Assembly: GCF_004005815.1 (NCBI RefSeq)
Contig: NZ_SACK01000008.1
Coordinates: 1-64,000, forward strand
Direction: 5' to 3'
DNA: 64,000 nt
Source: Mucilaginibacter limnophilus
Lineage (GTDB): Bacteria; Bacteroidota; Bacteroidia; Sphingobacteriales; Sphingobacteriaceae
Both the position numbers and the translations under genes were made by a program. The notes below the pieces were generated by a model, which did no database searches, was not told the origin of the DNA, and saw nothing but the letters and a program-made list of their open reading frames with translations. Shown here piece after piece: positions 31,937-41,079 of this stretch; positions within the stretch are counted from its first letter, which is position 1; each line of letters starts with the position of its first letter.

Positions 31937-34900
31937 TTAAAAACCTACGTTAACACCAAAGTTGTAAGTAGCAAACAACGGATATACGTTATTATCAACG
32001 CCGGCTACTGTAGGTTCGCCACCTACTTCAGGGCTAAATCCTCTGTAGCTGAAGAAATTGAAAGCATTTTGCGCATTTGCAAATACTCTAACCCTGCTTA
32101 GTTTCCACTTACCTATTAATGATGAAGGCAATGTATAACCCAATTGCAGGTTACGTATGCGTACATAACTGCCGTCTTCTACATAAAATGAGTTCGACCT
32201 ATTGTTTTGGCCGCCCGCTATATATGTTGAAGGATAAGTGTTAGATGTACCCGGGCCATGCCAACGGTTTTCAAAAAAGTCTTGAGTAAAGTTTTCAGTA
32301 CCAAAACGAGCGCCAATGTTAGCGTTGTATAAATCAACGCCGGCTACACCTTGCAGGTCAATGGTAAGGTCAAATTGTTTATAGGTAAAATTTGTATTGA
32401 ATCCATATACAAATTTGGGATTAGGATTACCTAATACAACCCTGTCTTTATCATCAATTTTGCCATCGTTGTTTACATCCTCATATTTAAAATCTCCCGG
32501 ACGTGCGCTTGGCATTATAGGGGTGTTATTTTTTGCATAGCCTGTAACTTCTTCAGGTGTTTGGAAAATACCTACAACCTTAAGGCCGTAAAATTGACCA
32601 ATTGGAGCACCTAAAACTGTACGGGTATTGTTATTTGCGGAACCAACCGTACCAACTGCTTTATCTATAGCGGTTGCACCTGACTCAACAGTTAATACTT
32701 TGTTGTCATTGATACCCAAATTAGCACTTAAGCTGTATGAAAAATCTTCGCCTACTTTATCTTTCCAGTTTACTAAAAACTCAAAGCCTTTATTTTGAAT
32801 AGTAGCCTGATTAGATGTTATTGAAGTACCACCTGATGTGCCTGATTGCAAACCAAAATCTCCGCGGATAGGCGCATCAAATATTGCTCTTTCAGTTCTT
32901 CTGTCATAATAATCAACTTCAGCATATAACCGGTTATTCAATAATGACATTTCAAGACCTATATCAGTACCTGCACTTTTTTCCCAGGCAACAACCGGCG
33001 GTACTATTGTAGTTATTGATGCCCCGGGACTTGTAAATCCACCCGGACCAACATACATGCTGCCATCGTTTTGAGTTACAATCCTGGTAGCAATATTAGC
33101 CGGAACTGACATGTTACCTATTTTACCCCAGCTACCACGCAGCTTTAAGGTATTGAACAAAGACTGATCTTTCATAAATCCTTCTTCAGAGATAACCCAA
33201 CCTGCACCTATTGAAGGGAAATAGCCCCAACGATCGTCACCTGAATATTTCGAAGAACCGTCAGCTCTTAAAGTAGCATTCAACAAATATTTGCCTTTGA
33301 AAGAATAATTGATACGACCGAAATATGAACTTACAGTATTATATAAAGGATAGGCTGATGGAAAGCCCGGATCAATATCCTGTACTTTGATGTTAGTACC
33401 ACGGGTAATGTAATATCCATTACCATTATCAGGAACATTTTCTGCAGAAGTAATGGTTTGATTAAACCTGTATGATTGTGCGCCCTGGCCTACCAATATT
33501 GTTAATGAATGATCGTTATCGAAAGTGTTTTGATAGGTTAAAGTATTTTCCCATATCCAGTTTCTGGTCCTTCCATCTGTAAGTGTAAGACGGCTTATCG
33601 AATTACGTTGAGAAAAAGTGGCCGCGTATACCGGTGCATAATTGGTTACGTGATTATCGCCATAATCGCCGCCTATGCTGGTATGAAAGGTAAAATGCTT
33701 AGCAAATTTTAAATCGGCATATACATTCCCTGTTCCACGATAGTTTCTTGATTTTTGATTAAAAAAGTCAAGCGTAACCTGAGGGTTAAACAACGCCGAG
33801 CTGGTTACATTAAAATCATTAGGATCGCCGTATGTACCATCTGAATAATATACCGGAGCAATTGGTACTGCTGAATAAACCTGGTGAAAAATTTCTCCCG
33901 GCAGATCATTCGAGTTATTCATAGAACCGGTAAGGGTATATCCTACTTTCAAGAAATTAGTTAGATCAAAATCGTTCTTAACACGTAATGTATACCTGTC
34001 AAACGAGTTACCTTCAACAGTACCATTCTGTTTTAAATAACCGAAAGAAACGTTGTAAGTGTATTTCTCGCCACCACCGTTAACTGATAAGTTATGATTG
34101 GTAATTAGCGCGTTTCTAAATATCTGACGGTTCCAATCAGTACTTCCAAAGCTGTTTGGATCAGCATAGCGCCCTTGAGCAGCGCCACCTTGTATATCAA
34201 GTTCATTTACCAACGTGGCATATTGAGGACCGTTGGCAAGTTTTACTTCATTTGTAATTACCTGATTACCCACAATCCCGTCATAAGTTACACTGGTTTT
34301 AGCATTTTTTGATCCTTTTTTGGTGGTGATAAGTACAACACCATTAGCTGCCCTGATACCGTATATAGCTTGCGAAGAAGCATCTTTCAATACACTCAGA
34401 TTTTCAATGTCATTTGGATTAAGGAAGCTGATATCATCATACCATACACCGTCAACAACATATAATGGATTTACGCTTCCATATACTGTACCGGTACCAC
34501 GTATGCGTATTTGCGGTGACGCACCCGGCGCACCTGAATTGGTGATTTGAACACCCGGTACCCTACCTTGTAAAGCGCTTATCGGATTAACAGAAGGTTG
34601 TTTGGAGATGTCTTCTCCTTTTACTTGATTTACCGAACCTGTTACATCAAGCTTACGTTGTGTACCGTAACCAACTACTACTACCTGCTGCAATTCAGTT
34701 GCCTGCGATGCCAGTTTGATATCAATTGTTGTCCGTCCGTTAATTGCAATGGTTTGTGTTGCATAACCTATGTAGCTTACTTGCAACTGTCCATTTGAAG
34801 GTGCGGAAATTGTATAACTTCCGTCGGGACCGGTTTGTGCACCGGTTTGCGTTGATGGTACTGCTATGCTTACGCCAATCAGGGTTTCGCCGGTTGTAGC

Positions 34901-35002
34901 ATCGGTTACTGTTCCTTTAACAGTAACATTTTGCGCCATGGCCCGATTAACGAGAAATAGAGACAATACCCCACATAATGAGATAGTAATTATTCTCTTC
35001 AT
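31937..35002 (-). CDS. SusC/RagA-family TonB-dependent outer-membrane transporter
   Basis: A 1021-residue TonB-linked importer. From the start at 35002 it has a signal peptide (MKRIITISLCGVLSLFLVNR then AMAQ), then a carboxypeptidase-D-like domain (VTVKGTVTDATTGETLIGVS), a TonB-box region ending VVVVGYGTQRKLDVTGSV and the plug domain (PISALQGRVPGVQITNSGAP; YVVDGVWYDDISFLNPNDIE, close to the SusC signature). The rest is a 22-strand barrel ending FATYNFGVNVGF with terminal Phe. The frame extends upstream to 35047, but 35002 fits the signal peptide. It is first of seven co-directional genes; energy comes from TonB-ExbBD encoded elsewhere. Confidence 0.95.
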   Translation of the reverse strand: MKRIITISLCGVLSLFLVNRAMAQNVTVKGTVTDATTGETLIGVSIAVPSTQTGAQTGPDGSYTISAPSNGQLQVSYIGYATQTIAINGRTTIDIKLASQATELQQVVVVGYGTQRKLDVTGSVNQVKGEDISKQPSVNPISALQGRVPGVQITNSGAPGASPQIRIRGTGTVYGSVNPLYVVDGVWYDDISFLNPNDIENLSVLKDASSQAIYGIRAANGVVLITTKKGSKNAKTSVTYDGIVGNQVITNEVKLANGPQYATLVNELDIQGGAAQGRYADPNSFGSTDWNRQIFRNALITNHNLSVNGGGEKYTYNVSFGYLKQNGTVEGNSFDRYTLRVKNDFDLTNFLKVGYTLTGSMNNSNDLPGEIFHQVYSAVPIAPVYYSDGTYGDPNDFNVTSSALFNPQVTLDFFNQKSRNYRGTGNVYADLKFAKHFTFHTSIGGDYGDNHVTNYAPVYAATFSQRNSISRLTLTDGRTRNWIWENTLTYQNTFDNDHSLTILVGQGAQSYRFNQTITSAENVPDNGNGYYITRGTNIKVQDIDPGFPSAYPLYNTVSSYFGRINYSFKGKYLLNATLRADGSSKYSGDDRWGYFPSIGAGWVISEEGFMKDQSLFNTLKLRGSWGKIGNMSVPANIATRIVTQNDGSMYVGPGGFTSPGASITTIVPPVVAWEKSAGTDIGLEMSLLNNRLYAEVDYYDRRTERAIFDAPIRGDFGLQSGTSGGTSITSNQATIQNKGFEFLVNWKDKVGEDFSYSLSANLGINDNKVLTVESGATAIDKAVGTVGSANNNTRTVLGAPIGQFYGLKVVGIFQTPEEVTGYAKNNTPIMPSARPGDFKYEDVNNDGKIDDKDRVVLGNPNPKFVYGFNTNFTYKQFDLTIDLQGVAGVDLYNANIGARFGTENFTQDFFENRWHGPGTSNTYPSTYIAGGQNNRSNSFYVEDGSYVRIRNLQLGYTLPSSLIGKWKLSRVRVFANAQNAFNFFSYRGFSPEVGGEPTVAGVDNNVYPLFATYNFGVNVGF

Positions 35003-35191
35003 AAAATGGTTAATTAAGTTAGGTGTACTAATAATTGTGTGCTGCACTCCAAAGGTGAGAAAGAGAGGTTGAAAAGCAGCAATTTTGTAACTTCACATTA
35101 CTACATCAACCTTAAATTAATTGCTCAAATTAAAATTTAAAGTTATTTAAACGGTTGAAAATCAAATTTTTAATAATTAAAGTAACCTACT

Positions 35192-35199
35192 CAAATGTA
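35192..35199 (-). promoter_or_regulatory. Possible -7 box for the susC operon
   Basis: TACATTTG on the minus strand (35199-35192) matches TAnnTTTG. It would give a leader of about 185 bases before susC. No TTG was found at the ideal -33 position, as expected if an activator is needed. The 35048-35260 gap holds nothing else recognisable. Confidence 0.35.
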
Positions 35200-35260
35200 A
35201 GTTTGACACATACGACTTTCATGTTAAGAAAATCGATTTATGAGAGGTGTTGATGTAGTA

Positions 35261-38143
35261 CTAAAGAGCCATAAGAAACTCAACGAGGTTCTGATCGTGC
35301 TCTAATCCGAGCTTTTTTCGAAGCCTATAACGCCGGATTTCGATGCCTCTTAAAGAGATGTTTAACAACGATGCCATTTCTTTACTGTTCATGTTCATGC
35401 GCAAGTAGGCGCATAGTTTAAGGTCGTTAGGAACAAGGTCCGGATGCTGCGCTTTTAGCTTTTTGAAGAAGTTCTCATGAGTTTCATTAAAGCTATTCTC
35501 GAACAATACCCAGTCACGTTCGTCATTCATCCCATCGTCAATTACCTTTTGTATTTTTCGTAATTGTTCGGGCGGAAGCTTTTTACCACCGGCATCTTTT
35601 AGTTCGGTTATCTCATCGTGTATACGCTGCAGCAATTCATTCTTATAAACAATATTCATAGCCGAATTTGCCAACTCACGGCTTTTACGGTCAAGATCAT
35701 TCTGTAACTGCTCATATTTCAGCTTAACCATGCGTTGCTCCTGAGCCGCTGCTTCTTTTTTCACGAACTCCTCTTTCTCCGCCTGAAGCTTCTTCTGCAA
35801 ACGCTGCTGGTGCTTTCGTATCTTAAACTGATAATATCGTTTTGCAGCATAATAAATAATCACCACCAGTATCAGGTAACCAACAAAGGCAATTCGCCTC
35901 AAGTACCATGGTGGCTTTACACTGAAACTGAGCGTTGTTATGTCTGATACCTGCTCGTTCACCCGGGCGCGAACCTGCAGCTGGTAATCACCCTGACTAA
36001 GACTGGTAAACTCCTTTTGCGTTTGCGTTGTCCACTCCGACCATTTATCCGAATATCCCTTCAGGTAATACTGAAACTCAACCCGCGCCTGGCGGTAGTA
36101 AGGCAGCGAGAAATTTACCCTCAGGTTGTTCTCTTTATAAGGAAGCTGTATGTCGTTCCGTCGCTTAACTGTTCTTATTTTATCTCCAAAGCGCTCAATT
36201 TTACGTATCAATACTGCGGGAAGGGGCGTATTGCCTGTCAGCCCCTTGCCGTCATCGTTATAGATTGCAAAGCCATCATCAATACTAATTAAAAACAGGT
36301 TGTTGCTGATGCGGCTGATGCTCTCGTAATACTTAACCATACGCCCGCTTAGTACACGAAAGCTGGTTGAGTCAAGCTTTAACCGGCCGTTAACTGAGAG
36401 ATCGGCCAAGGCAACACGGCCATGATCGATAAACCAGTATTTTTGCCAATTTGCTGATATAATCTTGTTAGCTGTACGAAACGAGCCCAGCATGTTGTTC
36501 AGCTGATTGTACCTGAAAAACTTGTCGGAAATCTCATCGTATATGTAAAAGCCCGCGTTGCTCGAAAAAAGTATCTGGTTGTTCAGGTTAAACACGTTAA
36601 CATTATAACCGCCCGGCAAACCATTCTTGTCGTCGTAATATTTTACCGATGCGGCCGTCCTTCCGTCCGCATTAAGCCGTATCTTGTAGACACCTTTGTA
36701 TGCATGGCTTACCCACAGCTGGCCCTTGTTGTCTTTCTCTACATAGCGCGACGGCGCCGAAAAATTTTTCACCTTATAATCAAACACCCAGTTGCCTCCT
36801 GCATCTTTACGGTACACGGCCAAGCCGGTGTAAGTACCCTGCACCAGTTGATTATCGTTCAGCTTGCGGATACTCCAGCCCCCGTTTTCTGACGATATTT
36901 TGCTGATCTTATCCCCTTCTACCTGGTAAGTTCCTTCATTATGACCGCATAGCAGCTTGCCATCAAGCAGGCTTAAATCCCACACCTGCCCCTGGCTGCC
37001 TGCCACAAACTTAAAGTTGAACGACTGGAACGGCCTGTTATTCTGCGCTATCCAATCGCTGTAAAAAAGGCCCTGATTGGTGCCCAGATAGATCTTGTTG
37101 TTATGGATGATGCTGGAGTACACCGTACCGAACTGCCCGCTTTTGTCGAAATAAAAATATAGCGGCGAGATGATCTCAATCCTGTCAATACCGTTATCGA
37201 GACCTGCCCAAAGGTTTTGCTCTTTATCAAGGTAAAGGCTTAAAACGGTATTGTTTTGCAACCCGCTCGACTTGTTGATGTGCTGCACCACGTTGCCTGC
37301 CCCGTCAATAATGATAATACCGTTAAGGATGGTGCCGAAGGCAAAGTAGTTGCCCGGTATGGCCACGCCGTTGTTTATTTGGTAGCGCTTTATAAAGTCG
37401 TCGGCTTGGGTTGCCCATGGGGTAACACTGGCGCCATCGTAAATAAACAGTCCGTTTTTTGAGGTAGCTATAAGGTACCGGTTGCCGCCAAACGGCAGTA
37501 TCGACAGGATGCCGCTTTTAAGCACGTTACTGCCGGAAATGAAGGCCAGTTTGTCGTTTTGCAACTCGTACAAACCCTCGTTTAGCCGCTCAACCAGATA
37601 GCGGTTGCCCGCCTTGAACAAAAACAGGTAAGGTTGAAACGGCAGCGGCGGATTAACCACGCTGATGCGACCGTTACGGTAAATGTAAATAGTGCCGAAC
37701 GACTGGAACAGTATCCTGTCTTCATCAATATGTATCTTCCAGATTTCTTCTTTAAGCGGAAACTTTTTGGGGATGAGCTTCACCAGCGAGGTGTACCTGA
37801 ACACGCCGTCTTTCCCGGCCGACCAGTACCCGATCTCTCCGAAAGCGCCTGTGTAAATTTTGCCCTTACCATCGGCGGCTACGGCGCGTACGATGAGGCC
37901 GTTTGGCAGGCGGTACAGCTGCCAGTTATGTCCATCGTAACTAAGCAACCCTTCCGAATTGGCGAAGTACATTATGCCGTTGCCATCGCGGGTTTCGGCC
38001 CAGTTTTGGTTGCCCGCCTGGTACACCGTTTTAGGGTAATTTTGCACGTACGGCACGCCAATACTGCGTATGCGGGCGCCAAAGGCTACCACCGGCAGCA
38101 GCACGGCAATTATAATAAATTGAAATACTGTTGATAAACGCAT
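35261..38143 (-). CDS. Membrane-spanning propeller / Y_Y_Y regulator with LuxR-type DNA-binding domain
   Basis: A 960-residue one-component sensor. Signal peptide (to AFGA), then about 620 residues of beta-propeller repeats (NGLIVRAVAADGKGKIYTGA; SGLQNNTVLSLYLDKEQNLW), a Y_Y_Y domain (about 655-735; VEFQYYLKGYSDKWSEWTTQ), one transmembrane helix (RIAFVGYLILVVIIYYAAKR), a long coiled coil, and a C-terminal helix-turn-helix of LuxR type (about 896-960; LKLCAYLRMNMNSKEMASLL; NISLRGIEIRRYRLRKKLGL). There is no histidine kinase or receiver domain, so it should bind glycan fragments in the periplasm and DNA directly from the membrane. It lies upstream of susC on the same strand and is its likely activator. 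Confidence 0.88.
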   Translation of the reverse strand: MRLSTVFQFIIIAVLLPVVAFGARIRSIGVPYVQNYPKTVYQAGNQNWAETRDGNGIMYFANSEGLLSYDGHNWQLYRLPNGLIVRAVAADGKGKIYTGAFGEIGYWSAGKDGVFRYTSLVKLIPKKFPLKEEIWKIHIDEDRILFQSFGTIYIYRNGRISVVNPPLPFQPYLFLFKAGNRYLVERLNEGLYELQNDKLAFISGSNVLKSGILSILPFGGNRYLIATSKNGLFIYDGASVTPWATQADDFIKRYQINNGVAIPGNYFAFGTILNGIIIIDGAGNVVQHINKSSGLQNNTVLSLYLDKEQNLWAGLDNGIDRIEIISPLYFYFDKSGQFGTVYSSIIHNNKIYLGTNQGLFYSDWIAQNNRPFQSFNFKFVAGSQGQVWDLSLLDGKLLCGHNEGTYQVEGDKISKISSENGGWSIRKLNDNQLVQGTYTGLAVYRKDAGGNWVFDYKVKNFSAPSRYVEKDNKGQLWVSHAYKGVYKIRLNADGRTAASVKYYDDKNGLPGGYNVNVFNLNNQILFSSNAGFYIYDEISDKFFRYNQLNNMLGSFRTANKIISANWQKYWFIDHGRVALADLSVNGRLKLDSTSFRVLSGRMVKYYESISRISNNLFLISIDDGFAIYNDDGKGLTGNTPLPAVLIRKIERFGDKIRTVKRRNDIQLPYKENNLRVNFSLPYYRQARVEFQYYLKGYSDKWSEWTTQTQKEFTSLSQGDYQLQVRARVNEQVSDITTLSFSVKPPWYLRRIAFVGYLILVVIIYYAAKRYYQFKIRKHQQRLQKKLQAEKEEFVKKEAAAQEQRMVKLKYEQLQNDLDRKSRELANSAMNIVYKNELLQRIHDEITELKDAGGKKLPPEQLRKIQKVIDDGMNDERDWVLFENSFNETHENFFKKLKAQHPDLVPNDLKLCAYLRMNMNSKEMASLLNISLRGIEIRRYRLRKKLGLEHDQNLVEFLMAL

Positions 38144-38252
38144 ATATGAAGCCAGTCCCCTCGTAACGGAACGTATAATCGGTTAACCGCTAAAATTAAT
38201 CAAAAGTATAACATTTACTTATTTGCTAAAAGGGTGGGGGTGTGGGTAGGTG

Positions 38253-38309
38253 TTGACGTTAACAGAGTAAACACCGTCAACAGCGTAAACACCCGTCAAC
38301 AGCGTCATA
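38253..38309. repeat. Short tandem repeat, ~18-19 bp unit
   Basis: Three imperfect units of the type GTCAACAGCGTAAACACC follow each other (GTTAACAGAGTAAACACC; GTCAACAGCGTAAACACCC; GTCAACAGCGTCAT). A related GTTGACACAGTGTAAACA occurs at 38642-38659, just upstream of the radical SAM gene. Possible regulator sites or simple tandem duplication. Confidence 0.6.
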
Positions 38310-38339
38310 ATTTTGGCACCAGATTCGGCGTAGTAAGGG

Positions 38340-38362
38340 CTCTGCTCTCGAGAGGAGCCTGA
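38340..38362. repeat. Hairpin with CTCTCGAGAG core
   Basis: GGCTCTGCTCTCGAGAGGAGCC reads as an interrupted palindrome: outer arms GGCTC/GAGCC around CTCTCGAGAG. No T-run follows on either strand. Role unknown. Confidence 0.4.
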
Positions 38363-38416
38363 TGCATGGCCTTTACTGCATTGGGCTTAGTATAACATTT
38401 TCCAAATCGATCAAAC

Positions 38417-38615
38417 TCACACCCTTGCTTGCAAATTACCGGCTAAGCTGCGGTTCTTCACGGCCTGCGCTGGGTCGAGCCAGTGCGTGCCATGCGGGTT
38501 GATGGTGAGCATTTTATCAGTGATGAACCGGGTATAAAACCGGGCATTGAGTAGTAGCCAAGTTCGCGGTGGTTATGCCGTCGGCGTTCAGTACTGATTT
38601 TTGAAACCTGCCCAT
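38417..38615 (-). pseudogene. Possible frameshifted gene remnant
   Basis: On the minus strand one frame reads from ATG 38615 (MGRFQKSVLNADGITTANLA) and soon stops. A second frame continues in protein-like fashion (FYTRFITDKMLTINPHGTHW then LDPAQAVKNRSLAGNLQARV) to a stop at 38417-38419. Joining them needs one frameshift near 38545. The family is not recognised and the reading could be chance. The rest of the 38144-38692 gap holds only the repeats listed. Confidence 0.22.
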
Positions 38616-38679
38616 GTTTGGCCATAAAGCTACCAATTAAGGTTGACACAGTGTAAACATGGCTTCGGTATAAAATACG

Positions 38680-38687
38680 TATCTTTG
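38680..38687 (+). promoter_or_regulatory. -7 box just before the radical SAM gene
   Basis: TATCTTTG matches TAnnTTTG and ends 5 bases before the GTG start at 38693. The predicted transcription start coincides with the start codon, as for bamD. No clean TTG at -33. Confidence 0.5.
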
Positions 38688-38692
38688 CGCCT

Positions 38693-39637
38693 GTGGAACA
38701 AGCAGTAATACAGCAGGGATACAAGGGCTACAACAACTACGGTGCGTGGCTGAGGGAGAAATACAACGGGCAGCGCGTGTTCAAGGTGATTGTTGACGGC
38801 GGCTTTACCTGCCCCAACCGTGATGGCAGCAAGGGCTATGGCGGCTGTACGTATTGCAATGTTGATTCGTTTACACCGTCGGTTAGCCGCAGCACCCCTA
38901 ATTTGCGCGAGCAAGTTGAGCAGGGCATGGAGCGCGCTATAAAGGGTAACAAGGCCGATAAATTTATTATCTACTTTCAGCCCAATACCAACACCTATGC
39001 GCCCACTCACTACCTGAAAATGCTATATGACGAAGCGCTGAGCATCAATACCGAAAACATCGTCGGCCTAAGCATAGGTACCCGTCCTGACTGTATCGAT
39101 GCCGAAAAGATTGCCCTGCTGGAAAGCTATACCGACAGGTTCGACGTGGATTTGGAGATGGGTATGGAATCCATCTATAACGAAACCCTTAACCAGATAA
39201 ATCGCGGCTGCAGTCATGAAGACCTGCTTAACGCCCTGAAACTGGTGGAGAACAGCAAGCTGGATATCTGTGTGCACACCATCTTTGGATTCCCATGGGA
39301 AACTAAGGAAATGATGCTGCGCTATGCCGAGGAAATAAACCGCCATCCGCAGATAAAATTTGTAAAGTTTCACCATCTGCACATTGTTGAAGGCAGCGTT
39401 ATGGGTGTAAAGTATAAACGTGATCCGTTTAAACTGTTCAGTCTTAATGAGTATGCCGACTTCCTGTGTGAACTGTTGCCTCTTGTTCGCCCCGATGTGG
39501 TGGTGCAACGCCTCTTTGGCTTAAGCGACCGCGAGTTGCTTATCGCCCCTAACTGGCAGTTAAAGAAATCAGAAATACAGCATTTTATTGATAAAAGGAT
39601 AATTGAGCGTGGCGTAGTGCAGGGAAGCGCTTTTTGA
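38693..39637 (+). CDS. yhcC: TIGR01212-family radical SAM protein (YhcC-like)
   Basis: A 314-residue cytosolic iron-sulfur enzyme. The radical SAM cluster motif is extended, as in the YhcC family: CPNRDGSKGYGGCTYCN, where three cysteines would bind the 4Fe-4S cluster. Other marks are YFQPNTNTYAP, GLSIGTRPDCID, DLEMGMESIYNETLNQINRG and the C-terminal YADFLCELLPLVRPDVVVQR then LFGLS. The start is GTG 38693; it gives the family N-terminus (YNNYGAWLREKYNGQRVFKV) and no ATG is available nearby. Family members are linked by homology to tRNA or cofactor chemistry, but the reaction is not established from this sequence. Confidence 0.9.
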   Translation: MEQAVIQQGYKGYNNYGAWLREKYNGQRVFKVIVDGGFTCPNRDGSKGYGGCTYCNVDSFTPSVSRSTPNLREQVEQGMERAIKGNKADKFIIYFQPNTNTYAPTHYLKMLYDEALSINTENIVGLSIGTRPDCIDAEKIALLESYTDRFDVDLEMGMESIYNETLNQINRGCSHEDLLNALKLVENSKLDICVHTIFGFPWETKEMMLRYAEEINRHPQIKFVKFHHLHIVEGSVMGVKYKRDPFKLFSLNEYADFLCELLPLVRPDVVVQRLFGLSDRELLIAPNWQLKKSEIQHFIDKRIIERGVVQGSAF

Positions 39638-39776
39638 TATCGAATTTCAAATTTCAATTTTGAATGTTTAGTATGATATGGAAATTTGATGTTCCATCAT
39701 ACGAAATTCAATATCTGCCTTAGTATCAGATTCGTTTAAAATTCGAAATCGAACGTTCGAAATTCGACATCTCAAA
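39637..39776. repeat. Inverted pair of AATTTCGA-type arrays with a central hairpin
   Basis: The left array (39637-39665, ATCGAATTTCAAATTTCA...) and the right array (39741-39776, AAAATTCGAAATCGAACG...) are approximate inverse copies, each built of 7-8 base units. Between them GTATGATATGGAA (39671-39683) pairs with TTCCATCATAC (39692-39702) except for a 2-base bulge. It lies between two plus-strand genes. Confidence 0.65.
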
Positions 39777-39846
39777 ACCTTGGTATTGTGTTTGCAAATC
39801 AATTAGTTGTAAACTATTTGAATAAACCCTTACTAATTCCCCCGTT

Positions 39847-41076
39847 TTGGCTCAATCCCGCTTACAAAATTACATACCGGCGCTTACAGGCGTACGTGCG
39901 CTGGCGGCTTACCTGGTTTTCATTTCACACTATTCGTATGTGTTTGATGAAAATTTTCCCCAAACCGTGAAACGTTTCTTCGGGGAATTCCACATTGGGG
40001 TAACCATTTTTTTTGTGCTTTCAGGATTTTTGATCACTTACAGGTATTATAATCACTTTCATTTAACTACCGATTGGTTTAAACAATACCTTAAGAACCG
40101 CGTGGCGCGCATATACCCTATGTATGCCCTGCTTACCATAGCGGCGTTTGTTTACTTCTATTTTACCGGAGATCAGGCTATTACAAAAGGCAATAATCCC
40201 ATAGCCATGCTGATAATGAACATTACATTCCTGCGTGGTTTCTTTTACAATTTCTGGGATACAGGTATAGCGCAAGGCTGGTCGTTAACGGTTGAGGAGT
40301 GTTTTTACTTTTCGGCTCCGTTTGCGTTTCTGATCATGAAGAAGTACCGTCAGTTCTGGCTGCAGCCATTGGTAATTACCTTAACGGGGGTATTGCTGGT
40401 GCTTATCTTCCGTAATCTTAACTTTTATGGCTTCTTCGGCAACTTTACTTTTGTGATGCTGTTCACCTTTTTGGGGCGTTGCTTCGAGTTTTTTATAGGT
40501 ATACAACTGGCGTTATATATGCTGCGCAACGGGTTTGAGCGTGGCAACAAAATACCCTACACCTATCTTGGATTCATCGCCATTTTTGTTTGTGTGTATA
40601 TAATGGCGTTGCAACCGGTGCCCGCGGGTTGGGCTGCAGGCCTGCAGCATCCGGTTGGTATTTTTACCAATAACTATATATTACCTATCTGTATTGCGCT
40701 GTTTTTTTACGGCCTGCTTACCGAGGGCTCTATCATGAAAAAGGTACTCAGCAATAGCTTTGTCGAGCTGCTGGGCAAAAGTTCGTATATTTTTTACCTG
40801 GTACATTTGGGCTGGATGTACACTCTGCTGCATACTTGGATGAACAACGGTAACGACTATGCTTTCGAACTGTACGATAAGTGGCAAAAAGACTGGATAT
40901 CACCTTTTCAAAACGATCAGGTTAACTTATTGATCGCGTTTGTTGTGCTGAACATCGTATCAATACTGCTGTTCAAGTTTATCGAAGAGCCGCTTAATCA
41001 TCGCATCCGTCACTCAAACTTCCTGATAAAATACAAAAAGCGTGAGGCGGAAGTGATTCACGAAGTAGTAAGCTAA
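39847..41076 (+). CDS. Acyltransferase 3 family membrane protein (OafA/YrhL-like)
   Basis: A 409-residue integral membrane acyltransferase, expected to transfer acetyl or other acyl groups to a cell-surface sugar. The family start YIPALTGVRALAAYLVFISH includes the catalytic-region motif with His (HYSYVFDENF). Ten or so hydrophobic helices follow; FFVLSGFLITYRYYN and IAQGWSLTVEECFYFSAPFA are typical. The start must be TTG 39847, since no ATG or GTG precedes IPALTG in this frame, which is closed by a stop at 39823. The substrate cannot be inferred: no polysaccharide cluster lies next to it. Confidence 0.87.
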   Translation: MAQSRLQNYIPALTGVRALAAYLVFISHYSYVFDENFPQTVKRFFGEFHIGVTIFFVLSGFLITYRYYNHFHLTTDWFKQYLKNRVARIYPMYALLTIAAFVYFYFTGDQAITKGNNPIAMLIMNITFLRGFFYNFWDTGIAQGWSLTVEECFYFSAPFAFLIMKKYRQFWLQPLVITLTGVLLVLIFRNLNFYGFFGNFTFVMLFTFLGRCFEFFIGIQLALYMLRNGFERGNKIPYTYLGFIAIFVCVYIMALQPVPAGWAAGLQHPVGIFTNNYILPICIALFFYGLLTEGSIMKKVLSNSFVELLGKSSYIFYLVHLGWMYTLLHTWMNNGNDYAFELYDKWQKDWISPFQNDQVNLLIAFVVLNIVSILLFKFIEEPLNHRIRHSNFLIKYKKREAEVIHEVVS

Positions 41077-41079
41077 CAA

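Noticed and set aside
37634-38134. Plus-strand frame of 166 codons
   Set aside because: Antisense shadow within the propeller regulator gene; no domain or promoter.
38458-38724. Minus-strand frame of 88 codons
   Set aside because: It overlaps the yhcC start and has odd composition; part of the region is better explained by the frameshifted remnant at 38417-38615.
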